Source of the DNA: Seinonella peptonophila
GTDB lineage: Bacteria > Bacillota > Bacilli > Thermoactinomycetales > Thermoactinomycetaceae
DNA: 64,000 nucleotides
Assembly: GCF_900129355.1 (NCBI RefSeq)
Contig: NZ_FQVL01000009.1
Span: 1-64,000, forward strand
Reading direction: 5' to 3'
The position numbers and the translations under genes were made by a program. This document shows positions 37,430 to 47,349 of this stretch, piece after piece. Numbering within the stretch: the first letter of the stretch is position 1; the number at the start of each line of letters is the position of its first letter. The notes below the pieces were generated by a model that did not search any database, had not been told where the DNA came from, and saw nothing but the letters and a program-made list of their open reading frames with translations.

Positions 37430-38851
37430 ATGAGAAGCTTATTTCGCAAAAAGTCGATTGCTGAATTATTAGATGTAGCAAAGAGCAAAAATTCATCATT
37501 AAAAAAAGAACTTGGAGCTTTTGACCTAACAATGTTAGGAATGGGAGCGATTATTGGTACAGGGATTTTTGTGTTAACTGGAGTGGTAGCGGCTGAACAT
37601 GCCGGACCGGCGATTATTCTTTCTTTTATTATTTCTGGGTTCACCTGTGTTTTCGCTGCTCTTTGCTATGCAGAGTTTGCCTCTTCAGTACCGGTTTCTG
37701 GGAGCGCTTACACTTATAGCTATGCGACATTTGGTGAGTTTATCGCTTGGGTGATTGGATGGAATTTAATCTTAGAATATGGATTAGCTTCATCTTCTGT
37801 TGCTAGCGGATGGTCAGGTTATTTTCAAGGTCTAATTTCAGGCTTTGGTCTCCATATTCCAAAGCCGATTTCAAGTGCATACAATCCTGCAAATGGGACA
37901 TATGTTGATGTACCGGCAATGATCATCGTTTTTTTAATTGCTTTTCTCTTATCGAATGGAGTGCGGAATTCCACTAGATTTAATAATGTGCTGGTAATGA
38001 TCAAAGTTGCTGTGGTTCTCCTGTTTTTAGCAGTCGGTGTCAATTATGTAAAACCTGAAAACTGGACCCCCTTTATGCCTAACCAATTTACAGGAGTAGC
38101 AACAGGCGCAGCTACAGTTTTTTTTGCATATATAGGTTTTGATGCTGTTTCGACAGCTGCTGAAGAAGTGAAAAAACCACAGCGTGATCTCCCAATTGGC
38201 ATTATTAGTTCGTTAGGAATTTGTACTTTGCTTTATGTAGTCGTAAGTGCTGTGTTAACGGGTATTATCCCTTATCAAAAACTGAATGTTAAAAATCCAG
38301 TTGCTTTTGCCATCCAATCGATTCATCAAGATTGGGTAGCTGGTTTTATTTCGGTAGGTGCAATTTTAGGGATTACAACTGTTCTACTCGTAATGATGTA
38401 TGGACAGACAAGACTTTTATATGCGATTAGTCGAGATGGCCTGTTGCCAACTATCTTTTCACGCATCAATCAGAAAAAGAAAATTCCATTAGTTAATACT
38501 TGGATCACAGCAGCAATTGTTGCCATATTCACTGGATTTATACCGCTTGCCAAGTTAGCCGAACTGACCAATATTGGGACATTGTCCGCTTTTATCATGG
38601 TCTCAGTTGGCATTTTGGTTCTTCGTCGCTCTCAGCCGGATCTCAAGCGTGCTTTTAAAGTACCCTTAGTACCAGTTATTCCGATTTTATCGGTTCTTTT
38701 TTGTAGTTATTTAATTATGCAACTTTCTGGGATCACTTGGATTGGATTTGCGATCTGGGTCTTCATTGGGTTCGTGATTTATTTTGCATATGGGCGTAAA
38801 CATAGTCATTTGGAAGCTGAAAGTGTAAAAGAACAGAAAACCTCAGCATAA
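37430..38851 (+). CDS. Cationic-type amino acid permease (APC family, YfnA-like)
   Basis: This 473-residue membrane protein has twelve or so helices. It has the APC signature at the first helix (MGAIIGTGIFVLTGVVAAEH near residue 42), the CAT-type PVSGSAYTYSYATFGEFIAW near 90, and FFAYIGFDAVSTAAEEVKKP near 230. The closest remembered family is YfnA/cationic amino acid transporter, but substrate range cannot be read from sequence. TTGGAGGTG precedes the ATG. It is a single gene with its own terminator. Confidence 0.92.
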   Translation: MRSLFRKKSIAELLDVAKSKNSSLKKELGAFDLTMLGMGAIIGTGIFVLTGVVAAEHAGPAIILSFIISGFTCVFAALCYAEFASSVPVSGSAYTYSYATFGEFIAWVIGWNLILEYGLASSSVASGWSGYFQGLISGFGLHIPKPISSAYNPANGTYVDVPAMIIVFLIAFLLSNGVRNSTRFNNVLVMIKVAVVLLFLAVGVNYVKPENWTPFMPNQFTGVATGAATVFFAYIGFDAVSTAAEEVKKPQRDLPIGIISSLGICTLLYVVVSAVLTGIIPYQKLNVKNPVAFAIQSIHQDWVAGFISVGAILGITTVLLVMMYGQTRLLYAISRDGLLPTIFSRINQKKKIPLVNTWITAAIVAIFTGFIPLAKLAELTNIGTLSAFIMVSVGILVLRRSQPDLKRAFKVPLVPVIPILSVLFCSYLIMQLSGITWIGFAIWVFIGFVIYFAYGRKHSHLEAESVKEQKTSA

Positions 38852-38853
38852 AT

Positions 38854-38899
38854 AAACAAACCAAAGCCTTGGGTAAGTGCTCTGGGCTTTGGTTTGTTT
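38854..38899. terminator. Terminator between permease and TIGR03943 gene
   Basis: AAACAAACCAAAGCC and GGCTTTGGTTTGTTT form a 15-bp perfect stem around a 16-base loop. A- and T-rich arms allow use from both sides of this convergent junction. Confidence 0.9.
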
Positions 38900-38913
38900 G
38901 ATATGAATATTGA

Positions 38914-39684
38914 TTAATAATTAAAATAAACATATGGGTCTTTTGGTGCTTGAGTAGGAGTAGCTTTTTCTATTAGTAATAAGGGACTTGGAAAATCAAA
39001 TACTTTAATGGTCGATAATCTCCCTGTCACTTCATACCAGCGGTTGTTATGTATAGGGAGGTTATTTTTATTTTCTATCACAAAACCTATCATACTGGCA
39101 TCTGCTGTACAACAGGAGAGGACAAAACGACCCAAAATCATATGCTCATCTTGCTGATAGGCCATACCTTTTAGGTGGACTTGTTTTCCTTTTACCTTTT
39201 CTGCAAACATTTCCATTGCACTTAGATAATTAGCAAAGTTACTTTCTGTTAACTTGATCGGTTCTTTTTGTTTTAGCATGGCAATTAAGTTCTGAACATT
39301 GGGATCATTTGGATCACCTAGTTCAGAAGGTTTATTTGTTTCTATAGAAGGAATTGGCTGCTTTTTTTGTTGTTGGCTAGTTTTTGTTACGAGTGTACCC
39401 TTTTGATTTGCCATTGACGCATCTAAGGCTTTGGGAGGAATGAATAGATAAGTAACAAGCGGTAGCAGTACAAATAGATAACCCCAAAAACCAACAGGAT
39501 GCAATTCTTTTTCTCTTAAATGAATTGCTTGAATCCATCCTAAAATAATAAAGAGGATGATGCTTATATATGTCCAGATATGAAAGCGGGGGTGAAGCAA
39601 TAGGGGTAATTGGTCAAGGAGAATGAGTGAGATTAGCATGATAGCCATTCCAAAGCAGATCAACATTCGAATCCAGGCAGTCAA
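38914..39684 (-). CDS. TIGR03943/DUF1980 family membrane protein (permease partner)
   Basis: This 256-residue protein has four N-terminal membrane segments and an extracytoplasmic C-terminal domain (GRFVLSCCTADASMIGFVIE, then RWYEVTGRL), which is the pattern of the TIGR03943 partners of YraQ-type permeases (B. subtilis YcgQ). The CCTAD cysteines are conserved in the family. Translation begins at TTG behind AGGAGGC. It lies 23 bases after the permease gene in the same operon, so the Zur-type box upstream would control both. Confidence 0.88.
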   Translation of the reverse strand: MTAWIRMLICFGMAIMLISLILLDQLPLLLHPRFHIWTYISIILFIILGWIQAIHLREKELHPVGFWGYLFVLLPLVTYLFIPPKALDASMANQKGTLVTKTSQQQKKQPIPSIETNKPSELGDPNDPNVQNLIAMLKQKEPIKLTESNFANYLSAMEMFAEKVKGKQVHLKGMAYQQDEHMILGRFVLSCCTADASMIGFVIENKNNLPIHNNRWYEVTGRLSTIKVFDFPSPLLLIEKATPTQAPKDPYVYFNY

Positions 39685-39707
39685 GTGAAATGCCTCCTAA
39701 TATATAT

Positions 39708-40823
39708 TCAAAATAAAAGTATGACAGTTGTATATGTCAATATCATACATCCGATCAATAAAAACAAAACAACAGGTAGACGGAAAGCGGATAAAAGCAT
39801 CATGACATTTTTAATATCCATCATGGGTCCAAAGACGAGAAAAGCGAGTAGTGCAGATTGATCCACAAATGTTCGGAAGGAAGCGGCAACAAATGCATCA
39901 GCAGAAGAACAAATCGATAGGACATAAGCGAGAAACATCAATAGAAAGACTGCCCACCACTCTGAAGAAATGGTTTGCCTCAACACCGATAAGCCAATAG
40001 TGGTTTGGAAGATTGCAGCGATTGCAACACCAAAGACAAAAAACTTGCCCATATTCATCCATTCAAAAACAGCATGATATAGCGCATGCTTCATTCGATA
40101 AAACATAGAAGATGGATGATGAGTATGTTCATGATGTGAAACTTCGCCATGATCGTGTGATGGATCGTGATGTAAATGATTCGTGTTTTCAGCTTGTTGG
40201 TGATCATGATCACAATGGACATCACAGGATGATTGATTTTGATCAATACGTAAAACGGAACGGTTCATAAAAACAAAGCAAAAGATAAAACCCATCAGGA
40301 TTGCGATCATGGCACCTAGCAGAGTACGTGCAAGAGCCGTGTGCATACCTAAATCAGCAAAGGCTAGATATGTAGATAAGATGGTGACAGGATTAACGAT
40401 TGGAGCTGCTAATAAAAAAGTAATGGCTACATAAGGAGGTAACCCCTTTTGAATTAAACGGCGAACAATTGGGACAATCCCACATTCGCAGATTGGCAGA
40501 ACCAGTCCAAGTACGGAAGCGATCGGAATCGAAAGTATGGGCTGTCGAGGAATGTATCGCCAGATATGTTCTTCTTGTACGAAGATATGTATGAGACTTG
40601 AAACCAAAACACCTATCAAAATAAAAGGAACGCCTTCGATAAAAATACTGAGAAAAATAGTGATACCATTTTGGAATTTTGGCGCTACTTCAGGGCGAAT
40701 TTCTGTAAACCAAGCATTAAATTGAAGCAACCAATTAATGCCGGAATTTAATAGGAGAATAAATAAGCCAAAAACAACAATAATGGAAAGTTCAATCGAG
40801 TATTTTCGTAGTTGGGTTCGCAT
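39708..40823 (-). CDS. UPF0718/YraQ-type permease with His-rich loop
   Basis: This 371-residue protein has eight or more membrane segments in two halves (IFLSIFIEGVPFILIGVLVSS; LGLVLPICECGIVPIVRRL; CSSADAFVAASF). Between them lies a cytoplasmic or external loop with about a dozen histidines (HCDHDHQQAENTNHLHH, then SHDHGEVSHHEHTHH), a probable metal-binding stretch. B. subtilis YcgR is similar. The family is of unproven transport function. With the TIGR03943 gene and the Zur-type box, zinc or a zinc-related metal is the likely theme (inference). Confidence 0.9.
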   Translation of the reverse strand: MRTQLRKYSIELSIIVVFGLFILLLNSGINWLLQFNAWFTEIRPEVAPKFQNGITIFLSIFIEGVPFILIGVLVSSLIHIFVQEEHIWRYIPRQPILSIPIASVLGLVLPICECGIVPIVRRLIQKGLPPYVAITFLLAAPIVNPVTILSTYLAFADLGMHTALARTLLGAMIAILMGFIFCFVFMNRSVLRIDQNQSSCDVHCDHDHQQAENTNHLHHDPSHDHGEVSHHEHTHHPSSMFYRMKHALYHAVFEWMNMGKFFVFGVAIAAIFQTTIGLSVLRQTISSEWWAVFLLMFLAYVLSICSSADAFVAASFRTFVDQSALLAFLVFGPMMDIKNVMMLLSAFRLPVVLFLLIGCMILTYTTVILLF

Positions 40824-40836
40824 GCAAAACCACCTT

Positions 40837-40857
40837 AAATCATTATGATTACGATTT
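40837..40857 (-). promoter_or_regulatory. Zur-box-like operator
   Basis: AAATCATTATGATTACGATTT matches the B. subtilis Zur consensus (AAATCGTAAT-N-ATTACGATTT) at all but two bases. It lies 14 bases upstream of the start of the YraQ-like gene, where binding would block expression when zinc is plentiful. Assigned by pattern only. Confidence 0.75.
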
Positions 40858-40981
40858 ATTTTGTTTTTCAGTCTATATGAATCATTACGGTAAAGTCAAT
40901 AAAATTGTTTTTTAATTTTTACAGTCGATTTGATTTTATAAATAAACATAAAAAGGATGTTAATTGTTATTAAATGGATGG

Positions 40982-41009
40982 TTGACAGCGTTTTCATGAA
41001 TGGTATTAT
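40982..41009 (+). promoter_or_regulatory. Promoter with overlapping cre (CcpA) site
   Basis: TTGACA (40982-40987) and TATTAT (41004-41009) are 16 bases apart and form a good sigma-A promoter. TTGACAGCGTTTTCA at the -35 fits the cre consensus WTGNAANCGNWNNCW with one mismatch, so glucose repression of the transporter/salvage genes is likely. Confidence 0.6.
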
Positions 41010-41073
41010 TTGAATATGAAATGTTACAGATTTACATGAAGTAACATAGAATCACATCTCAAGGGGGATGAAG

Positions 41074-42159
41074 ATGAAAAAAATTGTGATATCTGTTCTA
41101 GCTATTATTTCTCTACTTGCACTTGCAGCTTGTGGTAATTCCCCAAATGCTCAGAAGAAGATCAGCGGGGTTCCTGATGGTGTCCAGGGTGGAAAGCGAA
41201 TTGCAGTAATTCGTAATTTAACCTCAGATGACCATACCAAACAGTTTTTAGATGGAGCACGCACTGAAGGACAAGCTTTTGGGTTTAAAGTGGATACTTT
41301 TATATCCAATGGTGACGATGCTCGTTTCCAAGAACTCGTCAACCAAGCGATTCAAGGGAATTACGATGGTCTTATTATTTCGCATGGTAAAAAACCATAC
41401 TCTTATCAAATGATCAAGCCTGCAGTTGATAAAGGGATTAAAGTCGTTACCTTTGATACGATCATTGATTCTAATGGAAAAACCCTGAAAGATGTGACGA
41501 CCACTTTCCAAGATGATAAAAAATTGGCTGAGATGTCGCTAACAGAAATCGCAGCACTTTCAAAAAATGGGAAGCCAGTTAACGTAATCAAACTTTGGTT
41601 TGGTGGATTGCCTCCACTTGACAAACGCGACACCATATATCAAAAGTTTGAAAAAGAAAATAAGATTAAAACACTAGAAACCATTGGACCGACTAACATG
41701 CAGGATGTACAAGGGGATATTAATGCGAAAGTAAGCTCTATTCTTTCCAAATATCCAGCAGGAACTGTTGATGCTGTTTGGGCCTCCTGGGATGAATTGG
41801 CTAAAGGTGCCTATAAAGCAATGAAAGAGAACAAACGAAATGACATGAAGATGATTTCGATTGATATTTCAAATCAAGATATTAATCTAATGCGCGAAAA
41901 AGGAAGTACATGGCTTTCTACGGCTGCTGTTGATCCAAAATTAATTGGTACTTTAGATATGAGATTGTTGGCGAAAAAACTAGCAGGTGAACAAGTACCC
42001 GCTAGCTTTGAAATTAAAGCTAATTTAATTAAAAAAGATCAACTTACGCCAGAGAGTAACATGGTGAATCTAAATAAAGTGATACAGGGTTGGGGCGAGT
42101 CAAAAGAGTTTGATGAGGCTTGGATGCAAAAACTACGTGACCAATATGGAAAGAAATAA
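41074..42159 (+). CDS. Sugar-type ABC transporter substrate-binding lipoprotein
   Basis: This protein of about 361 residues of the ribose/AI-2 binding class (Peripla_BP_4) has a lipoprotein signal ending in LALAACG, so it is tethered outside the membrane. RIAVIRNLTSDDHTKQFLDG and GLIISHGKKPYSYQMIKPAVDKG are the two-lobed fold's first strands, and AVWASWDELAKGAYKAM lies in the second lobe. The start is the second ATG (41074), six bases after GGGGG. It heads a run of transporter and thioribose/deoxyribose salvage genes, so the ligand is probably methylthioribose, 5-deoxyribose or a related pentose (inference). Confidence 0.9.
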   Translation: MKKIVISVLAIISLLALAACGNSPNAQKKISGVPDGVQGGKRIAVIRNLTSDDHTKQFLDGARTEGQAFGFKVDTFISNGDDARFQELVNQAIQGNYDGLIISHGKKPYSYQMIKPAVDKGIKVVTFDTIIDSNGKTLKDVTTTFQDDKKLAEMSLTEIAALSKNGKPVNVIKLWFGGLPPLDKRDTIYQKFEKENKIKTLETIGPTNMQDVQGDINAKVSSILSKYPAGTVDAVWASWDELAKGAYKAMKENKRNDMKMISIDISNQDINLMREKGSTWLSTAAVDPKLIGTLDMRLLAKKLAGEQVPASFEIKANLIKKDQLTPESNMVNLNKVIQGWGESKEFDEAWMQKLRDQYGKK

Positions 42160-42167
42160 GTAGACAA

Positions 42168-42191
42168 TGAGGAAAAGTGATTCTCCTCTCT
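42168..42191 (+). repeat. Left copy of a 24-bp hairpin duplication
   Basis: This sequence matches 42462-42485 at 23 of 24 bases and contains a GAGGAAAA/TTCTCCTC hairpin with one mismatched pair. It begins just after the binding-protein stop. The two copies bracket interspersed element copy 2. Confidence 0.85.
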
Positions 42192-42228
42192 GACTGATAA
42201 AAAACTATTGATGAAAAGAAGCGGTTAA

Positions 42229-42456
42229 TACAATTTGGTAGAAGAAGTAGAAATTATGGAGTCAATATTTCGCGTGCGTAGGGACTTTCAGGCGTTACCA
42301 GCCACGACAGTGTAGCGAAGAATAGGCAGTAGTACGTCTGAGGCGATAGCCGATGATACCGCCCTGAGCGAGCAGCCGTGGCGACTTGAAGACATCTCCG
42401 TAGCCTGAACTGGAGGCGAAGCGTGAAATATTGACGGAACCATTAAGTTGTCTACA
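42229..42456 (+). repeat. Interspersed non-coding element, copy 2 (longest)
   Basis: It shares the left block TACAATTTGGTAGAAG, the middle CTTGAAGACATC and the right GGAGGCGAAGCGTGAAATA/TTGACGGAACC with copy 1. TCAATATTTCGCG (42262-42274) pairs with CGTGAAATATTGA (42422-42434), giving a long hairpin. Between them is about 105 bases found only in this copy, with its own GCCACG/CGTGGC stem. Outermost, TAGACAA at 42161 is the reverse complement of TTGTCTA at 42448. Confidence 0.85.
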
Positions 42457-42461
42457 AGCTG

Positions 42462-42485
42462 TGAGGAGAAGTGATTCTCCTCTCT
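42462..42485 (+). repeat. Right copy of the 24-bp hairpin duplication
   Basis: GAGGAGAA-GTGA-TTCTCCTC forms a perfect 8-bp hairpin followed by TCTTCC. This copy has the intact stem; the left copy at 42168-42191 differs by one base in the stem. Confidence 0.85.
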
Positions 42486-42516
42486 TCCTTCATCGTGATC
42501 ATATGAGGTGAAAAAG

Positions 42517-44031
42517 GTGGCTCAACAACAGATCAAGTTAAAGATGGAAGACATTTCAATCGAGTTCCCAGGTGTTAAAGCATTGTCTAATGCAACATTT
42601 GAATTAGAGACAGGTCAAATTCATGCCTTAATCGGTGCAAATGGTGCAGGCAAATCAACCTTGATGAAAGTATTATCTGGTGCTCATGACCATTATACGG
42701 GACAGATTTATATGAATCATGAAGTGGTAGAAATTCGTACACCGCGTGATGCAAAAAAATTAGGAATTGATATAGTTCAGCAAGAGGTAGACTCTGCTTT
42801 AATTCCTTATTTTGATGTCGCTGAAAACATCATGTTAGATTCCGTTGTCAATAATTCAAAAGGAAAAGCATGGGTAAATTGGTCTCGTCTTCATGAGGAT
42901 GCTCGTAAGATATTGGAGAGATTGGGAACCAAGATTGATACCAAAAAGAAAGTTTCTGAACTCACGTTAGCGCAAAAACAAATGGTATTGATCGCTCGTG
43001 CTTTAGTAGATGAACCGCGCTTTTTAATTTTGGATGAACCGACTGCTCCGCTCAGTCAAAAAGAGACAAGTGAACTCTTCCGAATTGTAAAAGAATTAGC
43101 TGCCAAACATCTCGTAGGCATTATCTTTATTTCACATCGACTTCCAGAGTTATTTGAGATTTGTGATGAGATCACAGTTATGCGAAACGGAGAAGTCGTT
43201 TCGCGGGAGAAAATTGACCAGATCACGCCTAAACAAGTCGTGGAACAGATGCTAGGACGTTCAATGGAGGAAGCAGAGTGGAAACAGCCCGCTTCAATTG
43301 GCAAACAGATATTTGAGACAAAGCAACTTACACAAAAGGATCACTTGGTCAAACAGATCAATATGACAGTTCATAGCGGAGAGATTGTAGGGATTGCTGG
43401 ATTAGTAGGTGCTGGGAAAACGGAACTGTGTAAAACAATCTTTGGCGTTTTGCCCATTCAATCCGGGCAGATGTTATTACATGGAAACACATTAGATATC
43501 CATTCACCGGCTGATGGCGTAGCAGAAGGTCTTGCGCTCGTTCCAGAAGAACGCCGAAAAGAAGGAATATTGATTGATGAAGAAGTTTATAGCAACCTCT
43601 CGGCAGCAAATTTATCCAAGTTTTGTCGATTTGGCTTTTTAAAACAAGGAAATGAACGAGAAGCTGCTAGAAAAATGATCACAGATCTTGACATTAAGAC
43701 ACCGAGTGAAAATCAAAAAGTTGGGCTCCTATCCGGCGGTAATCAACAAAAAGTGGCGATTGGAAAATGGTTGATGACAGATGCTGAACTCTTTCTCTTT
43801 GATGAACCGACTAAAGGTGTCGATGTTGGGGCGAAAAGCGATATTTTTCATTTGATTTCACGATTAGCAAAAATGGGCAAAGGGATTATCTATGCAACAA
43901 GCGAACTTGCAGAAATTCTTGCAGTATCTGACAGAATCTATGTGATGTATGATGGAATGATTGTAAAAGAACTGGTTACAAAGGAAACAAATGAAGAAGA
44001 AATTCTTTATTATTCAACAGGGGGGAATTAA
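42517..44031 (+). CDS. Sugar ABC transporter ATPase (two nucleotide-binding domains)
   Basis: This protein of about 504 residues has two fused ABC domains of the RbsA/MglA class. The first has Walker A GANGAGKST near residue 38 and Walker B RFLILDEPTAPL near 165. The second has GLVGAGKTE near 285 and the signature LSGGNQQKV near 405 with Walker B LFLFDEPTKGVDVG. Start codon GTG 42517 follows GAGGTG with good spacing, while the GTG at 42508 is part of that ribosome site. It energises import with the adjacent permease and binding protein. Confidence 0.94.
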   Translation: MAQQQIKLKMEDISIEFPGVKALSNATFELETGQIHALIGANGAGKSTLMKVLSGAHDHYTGQIYMNHEVVEIRTPRDAKKLGIDIVQQEVDSALIPYFDVAENIMLDSVVNNSKGKAWVNWSRLHEDARKILERLGTKIDTKKKVSELTLAQKQMVLIARALVDEPRFLILDEPTAPLSQKETSELFRIVKELAAKHLVGIIFISHRLPELFEICDEITVMRNGEVVSREKIDQITPKQVVEQMLGRSMEEAEWKQPASIGKQIFETKQLTQKDHLVKQINMTVHSGEIVGIAGLVGAGKTELCKTIFGVLPIQSGQMLLHGNTLDIHSPADGVAEGLALVPEERRKEGILIDEEVYSNLSAANLSKFCRFGFLKQGNEREAARKMITDLDIKTPSENQKVGLLSGGNQQKVAIGKWLMTDAELFLFDEPTKGVDVGAKSDIFHLISRLAKMGKGIIYATSELAEILAVSDRIYVMYDGMIVKELVTKETNEEEILYYSTGGN

Positions 44032-44034
44032 TCA

Positions 44035-45024
44035 ATGCAGGAGGAGATCAAACAGCGTTCGAACCTTTTTGCCACTTCTGTTGATTATGTCAATCGATGG
44101 GGCATTGTGATTGCCATCATCTTATTGATCGGGGTATTTACTGCTTTAATGCCACAATTTCTTTCTACTTCTAATCTCGTTAGTATCCTACAGAGTATCT
44201 CAATTGTAACGGTAATTGCAATTGGGTTAACTTTTTCACTATCAACAGATGGCTTTGATCTTTCCGTTGGTTCAACAGCCACGCTTGCTAGCTCTTTAGT
44301 TGTATCGATGTTTGTATGGTATAGCATGCCAACGGCTGTTTCTATTGTTGCTGCCTTAGTGATTACTTTGCTGATCGCAGCGATCAACGCTTTTTTAATT
44401 GTAAAAGTAAAGATACCAGATCTATTTGCTACGCTTTCAACGATGTTTATTTTTGAAGGGGTTGCCATGACCTATACCGGTGGTGGCTCAATTAGTGAAG
44501 GAATGCCGAGATTAGATGGAACCCCAACCAACGGTAAATTGAGTGAGACTTTTACAAGTATGGGACAAGCTCCTACCATTATCATCATTATGGTAGTTGT
44601 GGTGATTTTGGCGCATGTGATCCTCACTTATACAAAGTATGGTCGTTATTTCTATGCGATTGGTGGAAATCAGGAAGCGGCACGTTACTCAGGCATTCCG
44701 GTCAATAAATATCGGACAATCGCTTACTTTCTCTCAACACTACTTGCTGCAATTGGTGGCTTGCTATTAGCAGCAAAAGTTGGTTCTGCACAAATTAATT
44801 CTGGCGCAGGTTATCTTATGCCCGCTGTGGCTGCTGCTTTTATTGGCTCATCTTTCCGAGGACTTGGTAAACCAAATGCCATTGGAACTTTTGTGGGAGC
44901 GATATTGGTAGGTGTTTTAGAGAATGGTCTTGTTATGTTGTCCGTACCCTACTACTCGCTTAACATTATTAAGGGCGCAGTATTAGCGATTGCTCTAGCC
45001 TCTACTTATTACAAAAAATCATAA
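44035..45024 (+). CDS. Sugar ABC transporter permease (RbsC-like)
   Basis: This 329-residue membrane protein of the BPD_transp_2 (RbsC) family has about ten helices. TFSLSTDGFDLSVGSTATLASS near residue 65 and TKYGRYFYAIGGNQEAARYSGI near 205 (the coupling loop) are family hallmarks. It lies three bases after the ATPase gene with a GGGGGG ribosome site, and probably forms the membrane channel of this importer. Confidence 0.94.
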   Translation: MQEEIKQRSNLFATSVDYVNRWGIVIAIILLIGVFTALMPQFLSTSNLVSILQSISIVTVIAIGLTFSLSTDGFDLSVGSTATLASSLVVSMFVWYSMPTAVSIVAALVITLLIAAINAFLIVKVKIPDLFATLSTMFIFEGVAMTYTGGGSISEGMPRLDGTPTNGKLSETFTSMGQAPTIIIIMVVVVILAHVILTYTKYGRYFYAIGGNQEAARYSGIPVNKYRTIAYFLSTLLAAIGGLLLAAKVGSAQINSGAGYLMPAVAAAFIGSSFRGLGKPNAIGTFVGAILVGVLENGLVMLSVPYYSLNIIKGAVLAIALASTYYKKS

Positions 45025-45069
45025 ACAAGCTGTTGTGTGATGCAATGTTTTAGAGGGAGATGTTATAGG

Positions 45070-46287
45070 ATGTCGAAATTCGAAACCTATTTCTTAATGA
45101 GTTCAGCCGATGTAGTCGAATATGCCAAGGAGAAATTAGACTTATTTGCGACAGATGCAAAGCTCGAATGTGCTGAAATTGGTGATGGCAACTTAAATTA
45201 TGTTTTCCGCGTTCGTGATCCCAAGACAGATACGTCTGTGATTATCAAGCAAGCAGGAGATACAGCACGGATTTCCGATGATTTCAAACTCTCGACCGAA
45301 CGAATTAAGATCGAATCAGAAGTGTTACAACTTGAAGGGAAATTAGCACCAGGAAGAGTTCCTGATGTATATTTCTACGATGGCGTTATGAATTGCTGTG
45401 CGATGGAAGATTTATCAGATTATGTGATCCTCCGGCAAGCATTAATCGAACAGCAGCAATTTCCGTTATTTGCAGATCATATTACGACGTTTTTAGTGAA
45501 TACTTTGCTGTTAACTTCGGATGTTGTTCTTGAACATAAACAAAAGAAACAAATGGTTAAGAAATATATCAACCCAGAGCTCTGTGAGATTACGGAAGAC
45601 CTTGTTTACACAGAGCCTTATCAAGATGTTCGCGGACGAAATGAATTGTTCTCACCTAATCGTGAATGGATCGAGCGCGAGATTTATGGAGACACAGAAT
45701 TACATCTAGAAGCAGCAAAGTGTAAGTTTCAATTTATGAATCATGCACAAGCGTTGATTCATGGAGATTTGCATACAGGTTCTGTTTTTATTCGACTTGA
45801 TGATACAAAAGTGATCGATCCTGAGTTTGCCTTTTACGGTCCGATGGGTTATGACATCGGAAATGTGATAGCCAATCTTTTGTTCGCTTGGGCACATGCA
45901 AATGCAATTGATGAATCACGTCAACAACCAGGCTTTCTCGCGTGGATTGAGCAGACTGTGGTTGAGGTGATTGATCAATTTAAAGAGAAATTTCTAAAAT
46001 CATGGCAAGAAAACGCAACAGACGTAATGGCTAAGGAATCAGGTTTTGCCACTTGGTATCTTTCGCAAGTAATAGAAGATACAGCGGCAGTAACTGGACT
46101 TGAAATGATTAGACGGATTGTTGGGTTAGCGAAAGTAAAAGATATTACCTCAATTGAGGATGTAGAGCAGCGAATCAATGCGGAACGTATCTGTTTAATA
46201 GCGGCCAAACGATTGATAAAAGAACGTGCAACAATTCGCTCAGGAATTGATTTTCTATCTGTATTTAAAGGAAGGGTGTCACAGTGA
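45070..46287 (+). CDS. mtnK: 5-methylthioribose kinase (or 5-deoxyribose kinase)
   Basis: This kinase of about 405 residues has the aminoglycoside-phosphotransferase-like fold of MtnK, which phosphorylates methylthioribose at C1. [16 protein letters not shown] near residue 35 is the nucleotide loop, [14 protein letters not shown] near 230 holds the catalytic aspartate, and [18 protein letters not shown] the metal site. The start is placed at ATG 45070; an earlier in-frame ATG (45037) adds 11 residues. Close relatives act on 5-deoxyribose. It overlaps mtnA by four bases. Confidence 0.9.
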   Translation: MSKFETYFLMSSADVVEYAKEKLDLFATDAKLECAEIGDGNLNYVFRVRDPKTDTSVIIKQAGDTARISDDFKLSTERIKIESEVLQLEGKLAPGRVPDVYFYDGVMNCCAMEDLSDYVILRQALIEQQQFPLFADHITTFLVNTLLLTSDVVLEHKQKKQMVKKYINPELCEITEDLVYTEPYQDVRGRNELFSPNREWIEREIYGDTELHLEAAKCKFQFMNHAQALIHGDLHTGSVFIRLDDTKVIDPEFAFYGPMGYDIGNVIANLLFAWAHANAIDESRQQPGFLAWIEQTVVEVIDQFKEKFLKSWQENATDVMAKESGFATWYLSQVIEDTAAVTGLEMIRRIVGLAKVKDITSIEDVEQRINAERICLIAAKRLIKERATIRSGIDFLSVFKGRVSQ

Positions 46288-47330
46288 AGACCATTCTACC
46301 TATTCAATGGAAAAATGATATACTTATTTTATTAGATCAAACTCTTCTGCCTAATGAAGTAGTTTATGAAGAGTTTGAAACAATCGAAGGGGTTTGGGAT
46401 GCCATACAGGTGATGAAAGTGCGTGGTGCTCCAGCTATAGGTGTATCGGCGGCATATGGTTTGTACCTTGGAATTCGCAATGCAACTGAGAGAGATTTTC
46501 CTTCTTTCTATGAAGAATTAACAATCAAAGCAGCTTATTTGGCATCATCTCGTCCTACTGCTGTCAATCTTTTTTGGGCAATTAACAGGCTGAAACAAAC
46601 AGCAGAGCAGAACAAACATTTACCTATTTCTGAGATCAAGCAGTTACTTTTAGAAGAAGCGATTACTATTCATCATGAAGATGAGGAGATCAATCGCAAT
46701 ATTGGAGAAAACCTACTAACGCTTCTCCAAGATGGAATGGGAATTTTGACACATTGTAATGCTGGTGCTTTAGCGACCACCAAGTATGGTACTGCGACTG
46801 CGCCAATGTATCTTGCTCATGAGCGCGGTTGGAATTTGAAAATTTTTTCCGATGAGACTCGTCCACGACTTCAGGGATCGATGTTAACAGCTTTTGAATT
46901 ACAACAAGCAGGCCTTGATGTGACAGTGATCACTGATAATATGGCAGCAGTTGTCATGTCTCAAGGTAAGATTAACGCTGTAATCGTGGGCTGTGATCGT
47001 GTGGCGGCAAATGGTGATACTGCAAATAAAATTGGAACATTAGGTGTTTCTATCTTAGCAAAACACTACGGAATTCCTTTTTATGTGGCTGCTCCCACAC
47101 CAACGATTGATCTAGAGACACCAACAGGTGCTGAAATCCCGATTGAAGAACGGGAAACATCAGAAGTTACTCATCGATTTGGTATCGCTACAGCTCCAGA
47201 AAATGTACAGGTCTATAATCCTTCCTTTGATGTAACACCACATGAAAATATTACGGCAATCGTGACAGAAAGAGGGATTGTGAAACCAAATTACCAAGAG
47301 AATCTGGTAAAGGTGATGAAGAGACCATAG
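46284..47330 (+). CDS. mtnA: Methylthioribose-1-phosphate isomerase
   Basis: This 348-residue aldose-ketose isomerase converts methylthioribose-1-phosphate (or 5-deoxyribose-1-phosphate) to the ribulose form. [14 protein letters not shown] near residue 48, the catalytic cysteine in [17 protein letters not shown] near 155, and the aspartate in [18 protein letters not shown] near 238 are all present. Translation starts at GTG, seven bases after GGAAGGG, and overlaps mtnK. Confidence 0.95.
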   Translation: MKTILPIQWKNDILILLDQTLLPNEVVYEEFETIEGVWDAIQVMKVRGAPAIGVSAAYGLYLGIRNATERDFPSFYEELTIKAAYLASSRPTAVNLFWAINRLKQTAEQNKHLPISEIKQLLLEEAITIHHEDEEINRNIGENLLTLLQDGMGILTHCNAGALATTKYGTATAPMYLAHERGWNLKIFSDETRPRLQGSMLTAFELQQAGLDVTVITDNMAAVVMSQGKINAVIVGCDRVAANGDTANKIGTLGVSILAKHYGIPFYVAAPTPTIDLETPTGAEIPIEERETSEVTHRFGIATAPENVQVYNPSFDVTPHENITAIVTERGIVKPNYQENLVKVMKRP

Positions 47331-47349
47331 TCAAGGATCGTGATGTGAA

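Noticed and set aside
42275..42421. The extra insert of element copy 2 as a separate tRNA-like or small RNA gene
   Set aside because: It has a GCCACG/CGTGGC stem but no TpsiC-like arm, acceptor pairing or promoter of its own.
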